Shown here piece by piece: positions 63,567 through 64,000 of a stretch of DNA of 64,000 nucleotides. Each line of letters starts with the position of its first letter. The first letter of the stretch is position 1. The stretch spans positions 1 to 64,000 of the forward strand of contig JAUIBL010000015.1 of NCBI GenBank assembly GCA_030428355.1, written 5' to 3'. The position numbers and the translations under genes were made by a program. The notes below the pieces were generated by a model. It made no database searches. It saw only the letters and a list, made by a program, of their open reading frames with translations, and was not told where the DNA came from. This DNA comes from Alphaproteobacteria bacterium (lineage in GTDB: Bacteria > Pseudomonadota > Alphaproteobacteria > Rhodobacterales > Rhodobacteraceae).

Positions 63567-64000
63567 TCACAGCCCGAGTTCGGTCAGGCCGGGATGGTTG
63601 TCGGGGCGGCGGCCCTGCGGCCAGTGAAACAGTCGGTCGGTCTCTGCGATGGGCACATCGTTTATCGAGGCGTGGCGCACGGCCATGTAGCCAAGTGCGT
63701 CAAACTCCCAGTTCTCGTTGCCGTAAGCGCGGAACCACTGGCCGGACTCGTCATGCCATTCGTAGCAAAAGCGCACGGCGATCCGGTTGCCGTCATGCGC
63801 CCAGATCTCCTTGATCAGGCGATACCCGTTTTCCTTGGACCATTTCCGGGTCAGGAACGCTTCGACCTCAGCGCGTCCGTTCAGAAACTCGTCCCGGTTC
63901 CGCCAGCGGGTGTCCCGCGTATAGGCCAGCGCGACCTTTGCGGGATCGCGGCTGTTCCACGCATCCTCGGCAATCCGCACCTTCTGCACCGCGTCCTCAA
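63567..64000 (-). CDS. DUF1348 (SnoaL/NTF2-like) protein, 5' end beyond window
   Basis: A protein of the nuclear transport factor 2 fold. [20 protein letters not shown] and [20 protein letters not shown] match DUF1348 near its N-terminus. The frame stays open through the right edge (EDAVQKVR), and family members begin about 15 residues earlier, so the start lies outside; an internal GTG at 63989 is not the true start. The C-terminus is complete with [14 protein letters not shown]. Function unknown. It lies upstream of cynS on the same strand (36-base gap). Confidence 0.85.
   Translation of the reverse strand, partial: EDAVQKVRIAEDAWNSRDPAKVALAYTRDTRWRNRDEFLNGRAEVEAFLTRKWSKENGYRLIKEIWAHDGNRIAVRFCYEWHDESGQWFRAYGNENWEFDALGYMAVRHASINDVPIAETDRLFHWPQGRRPDNHPGLTELGL

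Overview
The window is a GC-rich chromosomal segment that reads as an alphaproteobacterium of the Rhodobacterales (Roseobacter group). This rests on the density of TRAP and tripartite tricarboxylate transporters, a pcaQ/pcaDCHGB protocatechuate operon, an ArsR-ArsC fusion with GAPDH and ArsJ, sulfatase and DmdC/DmdD-like acyl-CoA enzymes, and short-palindrome intergenic repeats. No rRNA, tRNA, CRISPR array or phage was seen. About 56 protein genes fill nearly all of the sequence, and both edges cut a gene.

Left part (1-8.9 kb): a transposase running off the left edge; a run of an FAD oxidoreductase, an NnrU/MddA-like membrane methyltransferase, a UbiG-like methyltransferase and a DUF4149 protein; an RhlE-type RNA helicase; and a two-subunit molybdenum hydroxylase of the isoquinoline oxidoreductase type.

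8.9-22 kb: a coherent catabolic island without an obvious named pathway. It has a complete four-subunit succinate dehydrogenase/fumarate reductase-like complex whose covalent-FAD histidine position holds cysteine, a two-subunit class I fumarase/tartrate dehydratase-like hydro-lyase, a cytoplasmic sulfite-oxidase-fold molybdoenzyme and a thiamine-diphosphate enzyme, all on the + strand. GST, TSUP exporter and LysR genes are divergent, and a TctCBA importer lies beyond. This suggests import, dehydrogenation, hydration and cleavage of a succinate-like acid, possibly sulfonated.

22-32.9 kb: the acetate module: acetyl-CoA synthetase overlapping a stand-alone adenylate kinase, a DUF4212/sodium-acetate symporter pair, a cNMP-CBS-DUF294 protein and a membrane-anchored PAS-like/DEDDh exonuclease fusion. 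Adenine deaminase is divergent from it.

32.9-43.7 kb: a LysR gene divergent from dabB-dabA (an inorganic-carbon pump). Then comes an arsenic locus: arsR-arsC fusion, GAPDH, arsJ and an iron alcohol dehydrogenase, with an EPSP-synthase-like gene on the other side of the arsR promoter. The EPSP-synthase paralog in this setting is the strongest candidate for an undescribed system.

43.7-63 kb: aromatic catabolism. DUF3237, MarR, an HSD10-like dehydrogenase, a cytosolic sulfatase, a TRAP transporter with an aromatic-type binding protein, a DmdD-like crotonase, an amidohydrolase and a DmdC-like dehydrogenase form a probable side-chain degradation set. It lies next to AraC/pobA and pcaQ/pcaDCHGB with a PhzS-like monooxygenase and pcaF. 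The right end carries cyanase and a DUF1348 gene cut by the edge.
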